DNA of 64,000 nucleotides from Corynebacterium ciconiae DSM 44920. Lineage in GTDB: Bacteria > Actinomycetota > Actinomycetes > Mycobacteriales > Mycobacteriaceae. The first letter of the stretch is position 1; the number at the start of each line of letters is the position of its first letter. A model generated the notes under the pieces. The model did not search any database and had not been told where the DNA came from. It saw only the letters and a list, made by a program, of their open reading frames with translations. This document shows positions 49,972 to 60,006 of the stretch, piece by piece. A program made the translations under genes and the position numbers. The stretch spans positions 2,108,001 through 2,172,000 of the forward strand of contig NZ_CP047189.1 of the NCBI RefSeq assembly GCF_030440575.1. The letters are read 5' to 3'.

Positions 49972-52008
49972 ATGACCACATCTGCTCCCTCACGTTGGTA
50001 CCGCCTAGGCCTCCCGCTTCTTCTCATCGCCGTGTGGGTGGTGGTCATGGGGCTAGGCGGCCCCCAGTTTGGCGCGATCAGCGAGGTCTCCTCCAATGAC
50101 CAGGCCTCCTTTTTGCCCGAAAGCGCCGAGTCCACCACTGTGAGCGAAGCTCTGCCCGAGTTCCGGGGTAGCGACTCCATCCCCGCGGTGGTGGTGATCA
50201 CCGGCGATGCCATATCCCCGACCGAACTGAGCGATCTCACCGAGCAGCTGGGATCCAGCTTCCCCAACCTCGAGTTCAGTCCGCTCATCCCCTCGGAAGA
50301 CGGCGAGGCCCTCCAGCTCGTGGCGGCCATCCCGAGCGATGCCGATGTGGCAGACACCGTCAGCCGGCTCGACACGGCGCTCTCCGAGCGCCTTCCGGAC
50401 GGCGATGAATTCTGGGTTACTGGGCCGGCAGGTTTGAGCGCCGATCTTTCCGCCGCCTTCGCCGGAATCGACTCCCAGCTGCTGCTGGTCACCGTGGCCG
50501 CGGTACTGCTCGTGCTCATTGTGGTCTACCGCTCCCCGATCTTGCCGCTCATGGTGCTGCTCTCCGCCCTGACGGCGCTGTGCCTAGCGGTGGCCATCAA
50601 CGTGGCCTTGGCTCGAGCTGGGGTGGTCACCATCAATGGCCAGGTGCAGGGTATTCTCTTCATCCTCGTCATCGGCGCGGCCACCGATTATGGGCTGCTT
50701 TATACGGCCCGCTACCGCGAGGAGCTCAGCACCCACGAGCAGCCATGGCAGGCCACGCGCGCAGCCCTCAGCGGCACGTGGGAGCCCATTGCCGCCTCGG
50801 CCGGCACTGTGATCGCGGGCTTGCTTTGCCTTGTGCTCTCAGATCTGGTGTCCACTGCCGCCCTAGGCCCGGTGGCTTCACTCGGCATCCTCGCCGCGGT
50901 GGCGACCTCGCTGACCTTTCTTCCAGCCATGCTGCTGCTCGCTGGGCGAGCGGCGTTTTGGCCGCGTCGCCCGCGCACGAGCGATGGGCAGACCAGTTCG
51001 GCAACGTGGACTCGGGTGGCCGATGCCACCGCCCGCCGGCCCCGTGCCCTGGCCCTCGGTATTTCTGCCGCGCTTGCGTGCGGCTGGTTGGGGCTCATCG
51101 GCTTTCAAGCGGATGGGGTGCCCCAATCCGACTTTGTCCTCGGCCAGAGCGATGCCCGTGATGGCCTAGAGGTGCTGGATCGTCACTTTCCCGGCGGCTC
51201 CGGCTCGCCCGTGTATGTCTTAAGCGATGAGGCCGATCTGGACTCCACCCTCAGCATCATCGACGCAACCGCCGGGGTGGAACAGCCCAGCGCGCTGCCG
51301 GCCCGCGCCGCCGAACCCACCGTGATCGATGGCCAGGTGATGATCCAAGCCACCCTCGATGACCCCGCCGACTCCGACGCAGCGAAGGACACGGTGCGCC
51401 GGCTGCGCGAGGCCCTGCCCTCGGCGGCGGTGGGAGGCACCACGGCCGTGGATATGGACACCACCGCCACCTCCCTGAGAGACCGAAACATCATCATCCC
51501 CCTCGTGCTGGCGGTGATCACCGTAATGCTTGCGGGTTTGCTGCGCTCGGTGCTGGCGCCGGTGGTGCTTCTCGCCACCACCATCCTCTCCTTCGGCACC
51601 GCCCTGGGCCTGTCTGCGCTGATCTTCCACCTCATCGGCTTCAGCGGCGCCGACCCCACCGTGCCCCTCTACGGTTTCGTATTCCTAGTTGCACTCGGTA
51701 TCGACTACAACATCTTCCTCATGACACGCGTACGCGAAGAGGCCCTCCTCCACGGCACTTATCGCGGGGTGCGGCGCGGGCTCATCACCACCGGCGGTGT
51801 GATCACCAGCGCCGGGGTGGTCCTGGCCGCGACCTTCGCCGCCCTAGCGGTGATCCCCATCCAATTCTTGGTGCAGCTGGCAGTGATCGTGGCCCTCGGC
51901 GTGCTTATCGACGCCCTCATCGTCCGATCCTTCCTCGTACCCGCGCTGAGCCTGTGGCTCGGCAACCGGATCTGGTGGCCTGCCCACTCCAAGTATCCCC
52001 ACACATAA
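49972..52008 (+). CDS. MMPL-family (RND-type) membrane transporter
   Basis: 678 residues from the ATG at 49972 (MTTSAPSRWYRLGLPLLL). Two halves each hold a large extracytoplasmic domain and six helices, about 12 in all, with ATDYGLLYTARYREE and ALGIDYNIFLMTRVREE as the paired MMPL motifs carrying Asp/Tyr residues of the proton relay. MMPL proteins of Corynebacteriales export lipids such as trehalose mycolates; this short form without the C-terminal tail is more like the drug/small-lipid exporters. A dispersed 11-mer copy is within it (51903-51913). Confidence 0.85.
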   Translation: MTTSAPSRWYRLGLPLLLIAVWVVVMGLGGPQFGAISEVSSNDQASFLPESAESTTVSEALPEFRGSDSIPAVVVITGDAISPTELSDLTEQLGSSFPNLEFSPLIPSEDGEALQLVAAIPSDADVADTVSRLDTALSERLPDGDEFWVTGPAGLSADLSAAFAGIDSQLLLVTVAAVLLVLIVVYRSPILPLMVLLSALTALCLAVAINVALARAGVVTINGQVQGILFILVIGAATDYGLLYTARYREELSTHEQPWQATRAALSGTWEPIAASAGTVIAGLLCLVLSDLVSTAALGPVASLGILAAVATSLTFLPAMLLLAGRAAFWPRRPRTSDGQTSSATWTRVADATARRPRALALGISAALACGWLGLIGFQADGVPQSDFVLGQSDARDGLEVLDRHFPGGSGSPVYVLSDEADLDSTLSIIDATAGVEQPSALPARAAEPTVIDGQVMIQATLDDPADSDAAKDTVRRLREALPSAAVGGTTAVDMDTTATSLRDRNIIIPLVLAVITVMLAGLLRSVLAPVVLLATTILSFGTALGLSALIFHLIGFSGADPTVPLYGFVFLVALGIDYNIFLMTRVREEALLHGTYRGVRRGLITTGGVITSAGVVLAATFAALAVIPIQFLVQLAVIVALGVLIDALIVRSFLVPALSLWLGNRIWWPAHSKYPHT

Positions 52009-52011
52009 CAA

Positions 52012-52046
52012 TGCACTCCCCACGCCACTGAGGCGTAGGGAGTGCA
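52012..52046. terminator. bidirectional terminator between MMPL gene and tRNA-Lys
   Basis: TGCACTCCC (52012-52020) pairs with GGGAGTGCA (52038-52046), with an inner ACGCC/GGCGT stem (52022-52026, 52032-52036). It could end the plus-strand MMPL transcript and the minus-strand tRNA-Lys. Confidence 0.7.
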
Positions 52047-52054
52047 GTAAGCGG

Positions 52055-52127
52055 TGGGCCCTGTGGGGCTCGAACCCACGACCTGCGGATTAAAAGTCCG
52101 TAGCTCTACCAACTGAGCTAAAGGCCC
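52055..52127 (-). tRNA. tRNA-Lys (TTT)
   Basis: 73 nt; acceptor GGGCCTT/AGGGCCC, loop CTTTTAA with anticodon TTT, T loop TTCGAGC. Confidence 0.95.
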
Positions 52128-52166
52128 GTACGTGATGAGTAGTGTATCAATGCCGCGCGGTGTTTG

Positions 52167-52204
52167 GAAAAAACCACCCCGCCCACGGGTGGGGCGGGGT
52201 GGTT
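52167..52204 (-). terminator. terminator of the CoA-transferase gene
   Basis: AACCACCCCGCCC (52172-52184) pairs with GGGCGGGGTGGTT (52192-52204), followed on the minus strand by a U-run (complement of the A-run near 52168). Confidence 0.9.
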
Positions 52205-52223
52205 GCTGCGGCTTAAGCGGCCA

Positions 52224-53744
52224 CTAGTCCTGCGGCATCATGGAGCCGTGAGTCATGAAACGCTGGTGGAAGGACAGCGCAGTCTCCAGATCGTGCGGGG
52301 TCTGGAGGGTCTTGTTCTTCTTCGCCGCCTCGAGCGCGCGGGAGTAGTACTCCTCCAGCACCGGACGGTAGTCCGGGTGGGCGATGGCGATGATCTTCTC
52401 CACGCGCTGGCGCGGTGCCAGGCCACGGAGGTCGGCGTAGCCGTACTCGGTGATGATGACCTTGACGTCCTGCTCGGTGTGGTCCACGTGAGAGACGAAG
52501 GGCACGATGGCGGAGATATCGCCGTTCTTGGCCTGGGAGGGGGTGATGAAGGAGCTGATGAAGCCGTTGCGGGTGAAGTCTGCGGATCCGCCCACACCGT
52601 TCATCATCCGGGAGCCGGTGACATTGGTGGAGTTGACGTTGCCGTAGATGTCGGCCTCGATCAGACCATTGGTGGCGATCAAGCCGAGGCGGCGCACGAC
52701 CTCGGGGTGGTTGGAGATCTGCTGCGGGCGCAGCACGATGGACTTGGCGTAGCGATCAGCCTCGGCATTCATCTTCTCGGCGTACTCGGGAGAGAGCGAG
52801 AAGGAGGTAGCGGAGGCCATGGTCATCTTGCCGGCATCGATGAGGTCCACCATGCCGTCCTGGATCACCTCGGTGTAGGCCTTGATGTTCTCGAACTTAG
52901 AGTCCAGCAGGCCGGACATCACGGCGTTCGGCACGTTACCCACACCGGACTGCATGATGTACTTGTCGTATGCCAGACGACCCGCGGCCACCTCGGCCTC
53001 GAGGAAGTCGAGGAAGTTGCCGGCGATCTGCTTGGAGGTCTCGTCCAGCGGCTTGAAGGGGGCGTTGCGGTCCTCGTTATTGGTCTTAACCACAGCCACC
53101 ACCTTGTCCACATCGATGTCGATGTAGGTGGTACCGATACGATCGCCCGGCTTGGTGATCGGAATGGGCTGGCGGTTCGGCAGCGGCTCGATGCGGTAGA
53201 TATCCGCCATGCCTTCGAGGTTCTCGGACTGCCACTCGTTGACCTCGATGATGATCTTGTCGGCGGCGTCCAGGTACTCCACGTTGTTACCCACGGAGGA
53301 GGAAGGAACCAGGTGGCCTTCCTCGGTGATGCGGGTAACCTCCACGATGGCCACGTCCATGTTGCCGAAGAAGCCCTGGGACACGTACATGCCCAGCTCG
53401 GACAGGTGGTAGTCGGCGTAGTAGGTGGTGCCGTCGTTGATCTTGCCGCGCAGGATCGGATCCGACTGGTACGGGGTACGGAAGCGGAGGGCATCCGCCT
53501 CGGCGAGAACACCATCGCACTCGGGAGCGGTGGAGGCGCCGGTGAAGAGGTCAATCATATACTCCTCACCCTTAGCGTGAGCCTCCTTGGCGCGCTCTGC
53601 GATAGCGGTGGGGAGCACCTTCGGGTAGCCGGCGCCGGTGAAGCCCGACACACCTACCTTGTCGCCGTGGTTGACAAACTGGGCAGCCTCATCCGCGGTC
53701 ATAACCTTTCCGCGAAGCTTGGCGTTGGCAATACGATCCGACAT
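52224..53744 (-). CDS. actA: acetyl-CoA hydrolase/succinate CoA-transferase
   Basis: 506 residues, class I CoA-transferase of the Cat1/AarC group. N-terminal GVSGFTGAGYPKVLP, and the C-terminal half has the active-site region MQSGVGNVPNAVMSG and the conserved TEYGYADLRGLAPRQR. It shifts CoA between acetyl-CoA and an acid such as succinate, supporting acetate use or overflow, in line with corynebacterial ActA. Monocistronic with a strong terminator; the long divergent upstream region suggests regulation, possibly by RamA. Confidence 0.9.
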   Translation of the reverse strand: MSDRIANAKLRGKVMTADEAAQFVNHGDKVGVSGFTGAGYPKVLPTAIAERAKEAHAKGEEYMIDLFTGASTAPECDGVLAEADALRFRTPYQSDPILRGKINDGTTYYADYHLSELGMYVSQGFFGNMDVAIVEVTRITEEGHLVPSSSVGNNVEYLDAADKIIIEVNEWQSENLEGMADIYRIEPLPNRQPIPITKPGDRIGTTYIDIDVDKVVAVVKTNNEDRNAPFKPLDETSKQIAGNFLDFLEAEVAAGRLAYDKYIMQSGVGNVPNAVMSGLLDSKFENIKAYTEVIQDGMVDLIDAGKMTMASATSFSLSPEYAEKMNAEADRYAKSIVLRPQQISNHPEVVRRLGLIATNGLIEADIYGNVNSTNVTGSRMMNGVGGSADFTRNGFISSFITPSQAKNGDISAIVPFVSHVDHTEQDVKVIITEYGYADLRGLAPRQRVEKIIAIAHPDYRPVLEEYYSRALEAAKKNKTLQTPHDLETALSFHQRFMTHGSMMPQD

Positions 53745-54061
53745 GAACTCTTAGTTCTCCTTATTTCTGTGTGCAATCCGGTGCGGGCGTGACAGCCCTG
53801 CAAGGCGTGATTGCGCCTACCTTTCCTAGCGCAGCGGCAAGCGTGTGCTAGCAGACATCAGTCGTGCGACCGCGCACGCGTCCGCACACCCGCTGTGAAC
53901 TAGGTTACGCGTCCCACAATAGACGAACTTTTGGTTCGTGTCTCAGGTTCTTCTTCACTACCCCCACCTTGCGGGAGAGCTGCGAATGGGAGGTGGCGCA
54001 GATAAGCATGCACACCGTAGAAAAATTGCGCTGAGCGCTGCGGATAGGCGACACTGGGCGG
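53745..54061. other. divergent spacer between CoA-transferase and dus genes
   Basis: About 317 bp. Contains a palindrome ACGAAC-TTTTG-GTTCGT (53923-53939), a good operator candidate, and a near copy of the dispersed element (GGTGGCGCAGATAAGCATG, 53992-54010). No gene seen. Confidence 0.5.
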
Positions 54062-55237
54062 GTGACTACATCGCTCAATCATCAGCCGCTGCAGATCGGT
54101 CCGCTCACCCTCGAATCGCCCGTCGTGCTCGCCCCTATGGCGGGGGTAACCAACGTGGCGTTTCGCACACTCTGCCGTGAGCAGGAGTTGGAAAAGATGG
54201 GGAGCGTATCGGGGCTGTACGTGTGTGAAATGATCACCGCCCGTGCCCTCGTGGAGCGCAATGAGAAGACGATGCACATGATCGCCTTCGACGAATCCGA
54301 GAATCCTCGCAGTATGCAGCTCTACACCGTAGATCCGCACTACACCTACGAGGCGGCGCGCATGATCGTGGACAATGATCTCGCCGACCACATCGACATG
54401 AACTTCGGATGCCCCGTGCCCAAGGTCACCCGGCGCGGCGGCGGCTCGGCCCTGCCCTATAAGCGCCAGCTCTTCGCCAACATTGTGGCTGCCGCGGTGC
54501 GCGCTACCGAGGGCACGGACATTCCTGTGACGGTGAAGTTCCGCGTCGGTATCGATGACGAGCACAAGACCCACCTGGATGCGGGGCGTATCGCGGCGGA
54601 CAATGGTGCCGCCGCGGTGGCCTGCCACGGCCGTACCGCCGCCCAGCGTTATTCCGGCACGGCGCGGCTCGAGGAGATCGCTGCCCTCAAGCGGCACATG
54701 GTTGAGTCCGGTTTCGGCGATATCCCGGTGCTGGGCAATGGCGATATCTTTGCTGCTCGGGATGCGGTGACCATGATGGAGCGCACCGGCTGCGATGGCG
54801 TGGTCATCGGCCGGGGCTGTTTGGGCCGTCCTTGGTTGTTTGCGGAGCTGGCCGCGGTGCTGCGCGGCGAGCCCATGCCTCCCCAGCCCACTTTGGGTGA
54901 GGTCACCCGAATCATTCGGCGCCATGCCGAACTCATGGTGCGCCACGATGGCGAGGAGAAGGGCTGTCGCGATCTGCGTAAGCACATGGGCTGGTACCTG
55001 CGCGGTTTTCCCGTGGGCGGCGATGTGCGCGGCCAGTTGTCGCGGGTGACCTCGCTGTCTCATCTGGATGAGCTGCTGGCCCCCTTCGCCGAGAGCACCG
55101 CCCTGGCCGATGATGCCGAGGGCCCGCGCGGTCGCCAAGGTTCGCCGGCGAAGGTGCTGCTGCCGGAGGGCTGGCTGGATGACCCCGAGGATGCCCGCGT
55201 TCCCGAGGGCGCGGAGATTATGCACTCCGGCGGATAG
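54062..55237 (+). CDS. dus: tRNA-dihydrouridine synthase
   Basis: 391 residues from a GTG. FMN enzyme reducing uridines in tRNA D loops. VLAPMAGVTNVAFRTLCRE (about 23-42) and the catalytic Cys in NFGCPVPKVTRRGGGSAL are visible, with GNGDIF and the FMN-phosphate loop GVVIGRGCLGRPWLF. Somewhat longer at the C-terminus than typical. Followed by phoU 46 bp downstream. Confidence 0.93.
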   Translation: MTTSLNHQPLQIGPLTLESPVVLAPMAGVTNVAFRTLCREQELEKMGSVSGLYVCEMITARALVERNEKTMHMIAFDESENPRSMQLYTVDPHYTYEAARMIVDNDLADHIDMNFGCPVPKVTRRGGGSALPYKRQLFANIVAAAVRATEGTDIPVTVKFRVGIDDEHKTHLDAGRIAADNGAAAVACHGRTAAQRYSGTARLEEIAALKRHMVESGFGDIPVLGNGDIFAARDAVTMMERTGCDGVVIGRGCLGRPWLFAELAAVLRGEPMPPQPTLGEVTRIIRRHAELMVRHDGEEKGCRDLRKHMGWYLRGFPVGGDVRGQLSRVTSLSHLDELLAPFAESTALADDAEGPRGRQGSPAKVLLPEGWLDDPEDARVPEGAEIMHSGG

Positions 55238-55283
55238 GCGCGCTACCCAGCGCAGCTGGGGTGAAGCCACTATAGTGCAGCGT

Positions 55284-56015
55284 ATGCGCACTGCCTTTCG
55301 CGAGCACCTTGACGGTTTTTCCCACGACCTGCTGGTCTTGAGTGATCACGTCCGCGAGACGATGCGGCTAGCCAGCAAGGGTTTGATTGATAATGAGCTC
55401 ACCCCGGCCGAGGAGGCGCTGTCGGCTGCCACCGCCATGGAGGCCACCCGGCAGCGCTGCGAGGAGCGGGCCATTGCCCTGCTGCTTTTAGAGGGGCCGA
55501 TGGCTAGGGACCTGCGACAGATCATTTCCTCTATTTATATTGTGGAGCACTTTGATCGCATGGGGGCTCTGGGCATGCACATCGCCCGCGTGGCGCGCCG
55601 CCGCCACCCGCATAATGCCGTGCCGGCCACCTTGGTGGGCTATTTCGAGGAGATGTCGCGGATCGCGCTGCAGATGTCGGACAAGATTCATGAGCTGCTG
55701 CTCAACCCGGATGCGGATGTGGCCTTGGCGCTGAGCGACGAGGACGATGCCATGGATGATCTCCACGCCCACATCATGCACGTGCTCACCCAGCGCGAAT
55801 GGCAGCACTCCACCCTCGAGGCCGTGGATGTGACTCTGCTGTCTCGTTACTATGAGCGCTTCGCCGACCACACCGTGGACGTGGCGGCCAGGATTGTGTA
55901 TCTCACCTCCGGCATGCAGCCGGACGAATACCGGCTGAAGTTGGAGAATGAGCGCAGCGAGGCGGATTTTGCGCGCCGCATCGCGGATCTGGAGCGGCGC
56001 TTCTCCCGCGATTAG
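55284..56015 (+). CDS. phoU: phosphate transport regulator PhoU
   Basis: 243 residues, all-helical, with two repeated PhoU domains (about 5-95 and 115-210). Conserved metal-binding E/D-rich helices can be seen (RDLRQIISSIYIVEHFDRMG, YYERFADHTVDVA). It signals phosphate state from Pst to the two-component system. Convergent with pstB, 7 bp apart. Confidence 0.92.
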   Translation: MRTAFREHLDGFSHDLLVLSDHVRETMRLASKGLIDNELTPAEEALSAATAMEATRQRCEERAIALLLLEGPMARDLRQIISSIYIVEHFDRMGALGMHIARVARRRHPHNAVPATLVGYFEEMSRIALQMSDKIHELLLNPDADVALALSDEDDAMDDLHAHIMHVLTQREWQHSTLEAVDVTLLSRYYERFADHTVDVAARIVYLTSGMQPDEYRLKLENERSEADFARRIADLERRFSRD

Positions 56016-56022
56016 CCCAGGT

Positions 56023-56799
56023 CTAGCCGAAGCGCCCGGAGATGTAGTCTTCGGTTTCTTTCTCGTCGGGATTTTCGAAGATCTTCTTAGTCGGCCCGAC
56101 TTCCACCAGCCGCCCCGGCTTGCCGGTGGCTTCGAGGGAGAAGAATGCCGTTTGGTCGGAGACGCGGGCGGCCTGCTGCATGTTGTGGGTCACGATCACG
56201 ATGGTGTAGTCCTCTTTGAGCTCGTGGATCAGGTCCTCCACGGCGAGGGTGGAAATGGGGTCGAGGGCCGAGCAGGGCTCGTCCATGAGCAGCACTTCCG
56301 GTTCGACGGCGATGGCGCGGGCAATGCATAGCCGCTGCTGCTGGCCGCCGGAGAGCCCGCCGCCTGGTTTATCGAGGCGGTCTTTGACTTCTTCCCACAA
56401 ATTGGCGCCGCGGAGCGATTTCTCGCACACCTCAGCGAGCTTCTTCTTGTTCTTCACCCCCGCCAAGCGCAGCCCGGCCACGACGTTGTCGGCGATGGAC
56501 ATGGTGGGAAAGGGATTGGCTTTTTGAAACACCATGCCAATGGTGTTGCGTACCGCCACCGGGTCCACCTTCGGGCCGTAGATATCCTCCCCGTCAAGGC
56601 TGATGCGCCCCTCTACCCGCGCCCCGGGGATCACTTCGTGCATCCGGTTTAGGGTGCGCAGCACGGTGGATTTACCGCAGCCGGAAGGGCCGATGAAGGC
56701 GGTGACAGATTGCGGCGGCACATGCAGGTTCACGTCCTGCACGGCGTGGAAGTCGCCGTAGTAGATATTGACGTCGGTGAGATCAAGACGCTTGGCCAT
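56023..56799 (-). CDS. pstB: phosphate ABC transporter ATPase
   Basis: 258 residues: Walker [12 protein letters not shown], signature [14 protein letters not shown], Walker [14 protein letters not shown], and the PstB-type [22 protein letters not shown] switch. Powers the Pst importer. Last gene of pstSCAB. Confidence 0.97.
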   Translation of the reverse strand: MAKRLDLTDVNIYYGDFHAVQDVNLHVPPQSVTAFIGPSGCGKSTVLRTLNRMHEVIPGARVEGRISLDGEDIYGPKVDPVAVRNTIGMVFQKANPFPTMSIADNVVAGLRLAGVKNKKKLAEVCEKSLRGANLWEEVKDRLDKPGGGLSGGQQQRLCIARAIAVEPEVLLMDEPCSALDPISTLAVEDLIHELKEDYTIVIVTHNMQQAARVSDQTAFFSLEATGKPGRLVEVGPTKKIFENPDEKETEDYISGRFG

Positions 56800-56826
56800 T
56801 GTGGTGAGGTTCTCCTGGTGCGGGGG

Positions 56827-57720
56827 CTAGTGTTTCACAGAGAATTTCGCGGACACGATCCGGGCCGCGATGTTGAGCAGGGCGATGAGGAGCACCAGCG
56901 TGAGCGCCGCGCCCCACATCTTGGCCAGCACCGCATCGGAGGAGCCGGCTTTGTACATGTCGAGCATCATCAGCGGCAGCGAGGATTGCGGGCCGCTCGC
57001 CGGATCCCAGTTGATGCCCTGGAAGGAGCCGACCAAGATGAGCACGGGGGCTGACTCCCCCATCACGCGCGCAATGGCCAGCATGATGCCGGTGACGATT
57101 CCGGACAGGGCGGTGGGCAGCACGATCTTGGCGATGGTCTTCCACTTGGGCACGCCGAGGGCATAGGAGGCCTCACGGAGATCATCCGGCACCACCCGCA
57201 GCATCTCCTCGGTGTTGCGCACCACCACCGGAATCATGAGTAGCACCAGCGACAGCGCCACCGCCATGCCGGAGCGCTCGAAGCCGAAGAGCACCACCCA
57301 CACCGAGTAGATAAATAGCGCGGCCACGATCGAGGGCACCCCGGTGAGGATATCCACCATGAAGGTGGTGACCTTGGCCAAGCGGCCGCCGTTGTTGTAT
57401 TCCACCAGGTAGATGGCGGTGAAGATGCCGATGGGAATGGATAGCGCCGAGGCGATTCCCACCTGCACCAGGGTGCCCACGATGGCGTGCAGCGCGCCGC
57501 CACCCTCGACGTTGTAGAGAATGCCCATTTGCGAGGTGGTCCACCATTCCGGCCGCGCCACCGCACCGATCCCGCGGGAAAACACCTCCCACAGCACCCA
57601 CACCAGCGGCACCATCGCCACCAGCATCGCGCCGTAGATCACCACCGTGGCCACGCTGTTTTTCGCGCGCCGGCTGGAGGAGATGTGCTGAAAGGAGCTG
57701 GATGTGTGTATGTGGGTCAT
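56827..57720 (-). CDS. pstA: phosphate ABC transporter permease PstA
   Basis: 297 residues from the ATG at 57720 (MTHIHTSSSFQHISSSRRAK); one nucleotide after the pstC stop, indicating coupling. Six membrane helices and the EAA-type coupling loop (LREASYALGVPKWKTIAKIVLP). Confidence 0.94.
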   Translation of the reverse strand: MTHIHTSSSFQHISSSRRAKNSVATVVIYGAMLVAMVPLVWVLWEVFSRGIGAVARPEWWTTSQMGILYNVEGGGALHAIVGTLVQVGIASALSIPIGIFTAIYLVEYNNGGRLAKVTTFMVDILTGVPSIVAALFIYSVWVVLFGFERSGMAVALSLVLLMIPVVVRNTEEMLRVVPDDLREASYALGVPKWKTIAKIVLPTALSGIVTGIMLAIARVMGESAPVLILVGSFQGINWDPASGPQSSLPLMMLDMYKAGSSDAVLAKMWGAALTLVLLIALLNIAARIVSAKFSVKH

Positions 57721-57721
57721 G

Positions 57722-58738
57722 CTACTTCTTTCGCTTGACGACGCCACGAGCTGCCGCATTCACCACGAAGGTGAGGAAGAACAGCACGAGGCCGGCGGCG
57801 ATATAGGCGCCCGCCTTGAGGTCATTGTTGAACTCGGGGGCCGCATTGGCGATCGCGGTGGCGAAGGTGGTGCCGCCATCGAAGAGCGAGGCCCGAAATG
57901 CCGAGGAGGGCGAGATCACGAGGTAGAGCGCCATGGTTTCGCCGAGAGCGCGGCCCAATCCGAGCATCGCCCCCGAAACATAGCCGGACATACCGAAGGG
58001 CAGCACCGTCATCCGCACCACTTCCCACCTCGTGGCGCCGAGCGCTAGGGCGGCCTCGATCTGGCCTTTGGGGGTCTGCACGAAGACTTCCCGGGCCGTG
58101 GCGGCGATGATGGGCAGGATCATGATCGCGAGGACGATGCCACCGGTGAGGATCGTGCGGGAGGTGGCGAAGGACGGCGAGTTGTCATAGTGGGCAAAAA
58201 GAAACAGCCCACCGGCCCAGCTGTTGATCCACTCGAAGAAGCCGCCGAGCAGTGGGCCCAGCACCTTCACTCCCCACAGCCCGTAGACGATGGAGGGCAC
58301 GGCGGCCAGCAGATCCACCACGAAGCCCAGTGGCTTCACCCAGCGCGCGGGCGCGTAGTTGGAGAGAAAGATCGCGATGCCCAGCGCTACCGGCATCGCC
58401 AGCAGCAGCGCCACCAATGAGACGGTGACAGTCACCGCAAAGAGATTAGGAATGCCGAAGTACATCGCAGAGGTATCGGCGGTGTTCCAATCTCCCGAGT
58501 AGGTGAAGAATCCGCGGATCCCCTCCGCGTTATTGAACAGCGCCGGCAGTGCCCGCCACAGCAAAAACGCGCCGATGGCGGCAATGAGCACGGTGATCAG
58601 CGCCGCCGAGGCTGTCGACAGCGAGCGGAAGATGCGGTCACCGGGCCGGAAAGAGCCGCGGCTGCTGGGGGCGGGGGCTGCGGGTGGCGTGGCACGCACG
58701 TCACGCTGCGGCGTGCTCACCATGGTGGTGCTGGACAT
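57722..58738 (-). CDS. pstC: phosphate ABC transporter permease PstC
   Basis: 338 residues. N-terminal Pro/Arg-rich cytoplasmic tail, six membrane helices and the coupling loop (QIEAALALGATRWEVVRMTVLP). Conserved SIVYGLWGVKVLGP and LGRALGETMAL match PstC. Second gene of pstSCAB. Confidence 0.95.
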   Translation of the reverse strand: MSSTTMVSTPQRDVRATPPAAPAPSSRGSFRPGDRIFRSLSTASAALITVLIAAIGAFLLWRALPALFNNAEGIRGFFTYSGDWNTADTSAMYFGIPNLFAVTVTVSLVALLLAMPVALGIAIFLSNYAPARWVKPLGFVVDLLAAVPSIVYGLWGVKVLGPLLGGFFEWINSWAGGLFLFAHYDNSPSFATSRTILTGGIVLAIMILPIIAATAREVFVQTPKGQIEAALALGATRWEVVRMTVLPFGMSGYVSGAMLGLGRALGETMALYLVISPSSAFRASLFDGGTTFATAIANAAPEFNNDLKAGAYIAAGLVLFFLTFVVNAAARGVVKRKK

Positions 58739-58774
58739 GGGTGATACGTCCTTAGGAAAGCTAGTACCGGGTGC

Positions 58775-59872
58775 TTAGTGGAGGGCGTCGACGGCGTCTT
58801 CCAGCTTCTGTTTGAACTCACCGGAGACGGGGATATAGCCCTGCTCCTCGAGTTCCTCGCCTTGGTTAGCGAGGGCCACCTTGAGGAAGTCCTTCACTAG
58901 TCCGGCGGTGTTCTCGTCATAGCCGGCGGAGCAGACGATCTCGTAGGTGGTGAGCACCATTGGGTAGGCGCCCTCAATGTCCATGGAGAAAAGCTTTTCT
59001 GCGTCTACCACCATGTCGTGGCCCTCGCCGGCATAGTCCAGGTTGTCCAGGGCCTTGCCCACGGTCTCGTTGTTCAGCTCAACGGGGCCGTGGCCGAAGT
59101 CGATGTTCGCGATACCCAGGCCGGCCTCGGTGGCAAAACCGGACTCCACATAGGTGATCGCACCCGGGGTGGCGGAGACCTGCCCCACTACGCCAGTGGA
59201 GCCATTGGCCCCCGCGCCGGTGGAGGAGGGGAAGGACTTGCCGGTGGTGTCCCACTGATCCGGGACGGCGGCCTTGAGGAACTTTTGGAAGTTATCGGAG
59301 GTACCGGATTCCTCGGAGCGGTAGACCACCTCGATCTTCGAATCGGGCAGCTCCACGCCCTCGTTCTCGGCGGCGATGGCCTCATCATTCCACTGGGTGA
59401 TCTCGCCCTTGAAGATCTTGGCCACGGTCTCCACAGAGAGGTTCAGCCCATCTACGCCCTCGAGGTTGTAGGCCACGGCCACAGGCCCGATCACCATCGG
59501 CAGATGCCAGGCGTCATTGCCCTCGCAGCGCTCAGCGGCGGCGGCAACTTGGTCCTCGTCCAGCGGGGAGTCGGAGCCACCGAAGGCCACCTGGCCGGCA
59601 ATGAATTGCTTCTGGCCGGAGCCGGAGCCGGTGGCGGTGTAGGAGAGGTTATTGCCTGTGGACTCGTTGTATTTAATACCAAAGAGGTCCATGGCCTTCT
59701 GCTGGGAGGAAGCGCCCTCCGCTACCAGCTGACCAGAGGAATCAGAGAGGTTCTCCACAGGCTCGGTCCCTCCCGCAGCGTTGTCTCCGGTTTCGGAGCA
59801 GGCGGCGAGCACCACAGAGCTGGTGGCGACAAGGCCGAGGAGGGTGGCTGAGCGCTTGAAGTTGTACGTCAC
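58775..59872 (-). CDS. pstS: phosphate-binding lipoprotein PstS
   Basis: 365 residues. Lipobox LAAC with Cys25, then the periplasmic-binding fold: EGASSQQKAMDLF and GSGSGQKQFIAG carry the phosphate ligands, with DSPLDED. It captures phosphate at the cell surface for PstCAB. First gene of the operon, behind a Pho-type box. Confidence 0.96.
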   Translation of the reverse strand: MTYNFKRSATLLGLVATSSVVLAACSETGDNAAGGTEPVENLSDSSGQLVAEGASSQQKAMDLFGIKYNESTGNNLSYTATGSGSGQKQFIAGQVAFGGSDSPLDEDQVAAAAERCEGNDAWHLPMVIGPVAVAYNLEGVDGLNLSVETVAKIFKGEITQWNDEAIAAENEGVELPDSKIEVVYRSEESGTSDNFQKFLKAAVPDQWDTTGKSFPSSTGAGANGSTGVVGQVSATPGAITYVESGFATEAGLGIANIDFGHGPVELNNETVGKALDNLDYAGEGHDMVVDAEKLFSMDIEGAYPMVLTTYEIVCSAGYDENTAGLVKDFLKVALANQGEELEEQGYIPVSGEFKQKLEDAVDALH

Positions 59873-59960
59873 AGTGGGTGTCCTTCCGGTGGGTCATGTG
59901 TGGGCCGTCCGTGCCCAAGGAATCAACCTAAGGGCGCTACATGACCGCCACGCCGCAGCG

Positions 59961-59981
59961 CGGTTAACGGAAGGTGAAAAG
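59961..59981 (-). promoter_or_regulatory. Pho-type box before pstS
   Basis: On the minus strand TTTTCACCTTC-CGTTAACCGCG gives two (G/T)TTCACC-like units with an 11-bp period, as in the direct-repeat operators of actinobacterial PhoP/PhoR regulators. Placed about 90 bp before the pstS start, it fits phosphate-starvation activation. Confidence 0.65.
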
Positions 59982-60006
59982 ACAGCAAAACTTGCCCGAA
60001 CTGCCT

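Noticed and set aside
52164..53792. 542-codon open frame opposite the CoA-transferase
   Set aside because: Shadow of a conserved CoA-transferase; composition rich in H, G, V and D, with no domain.
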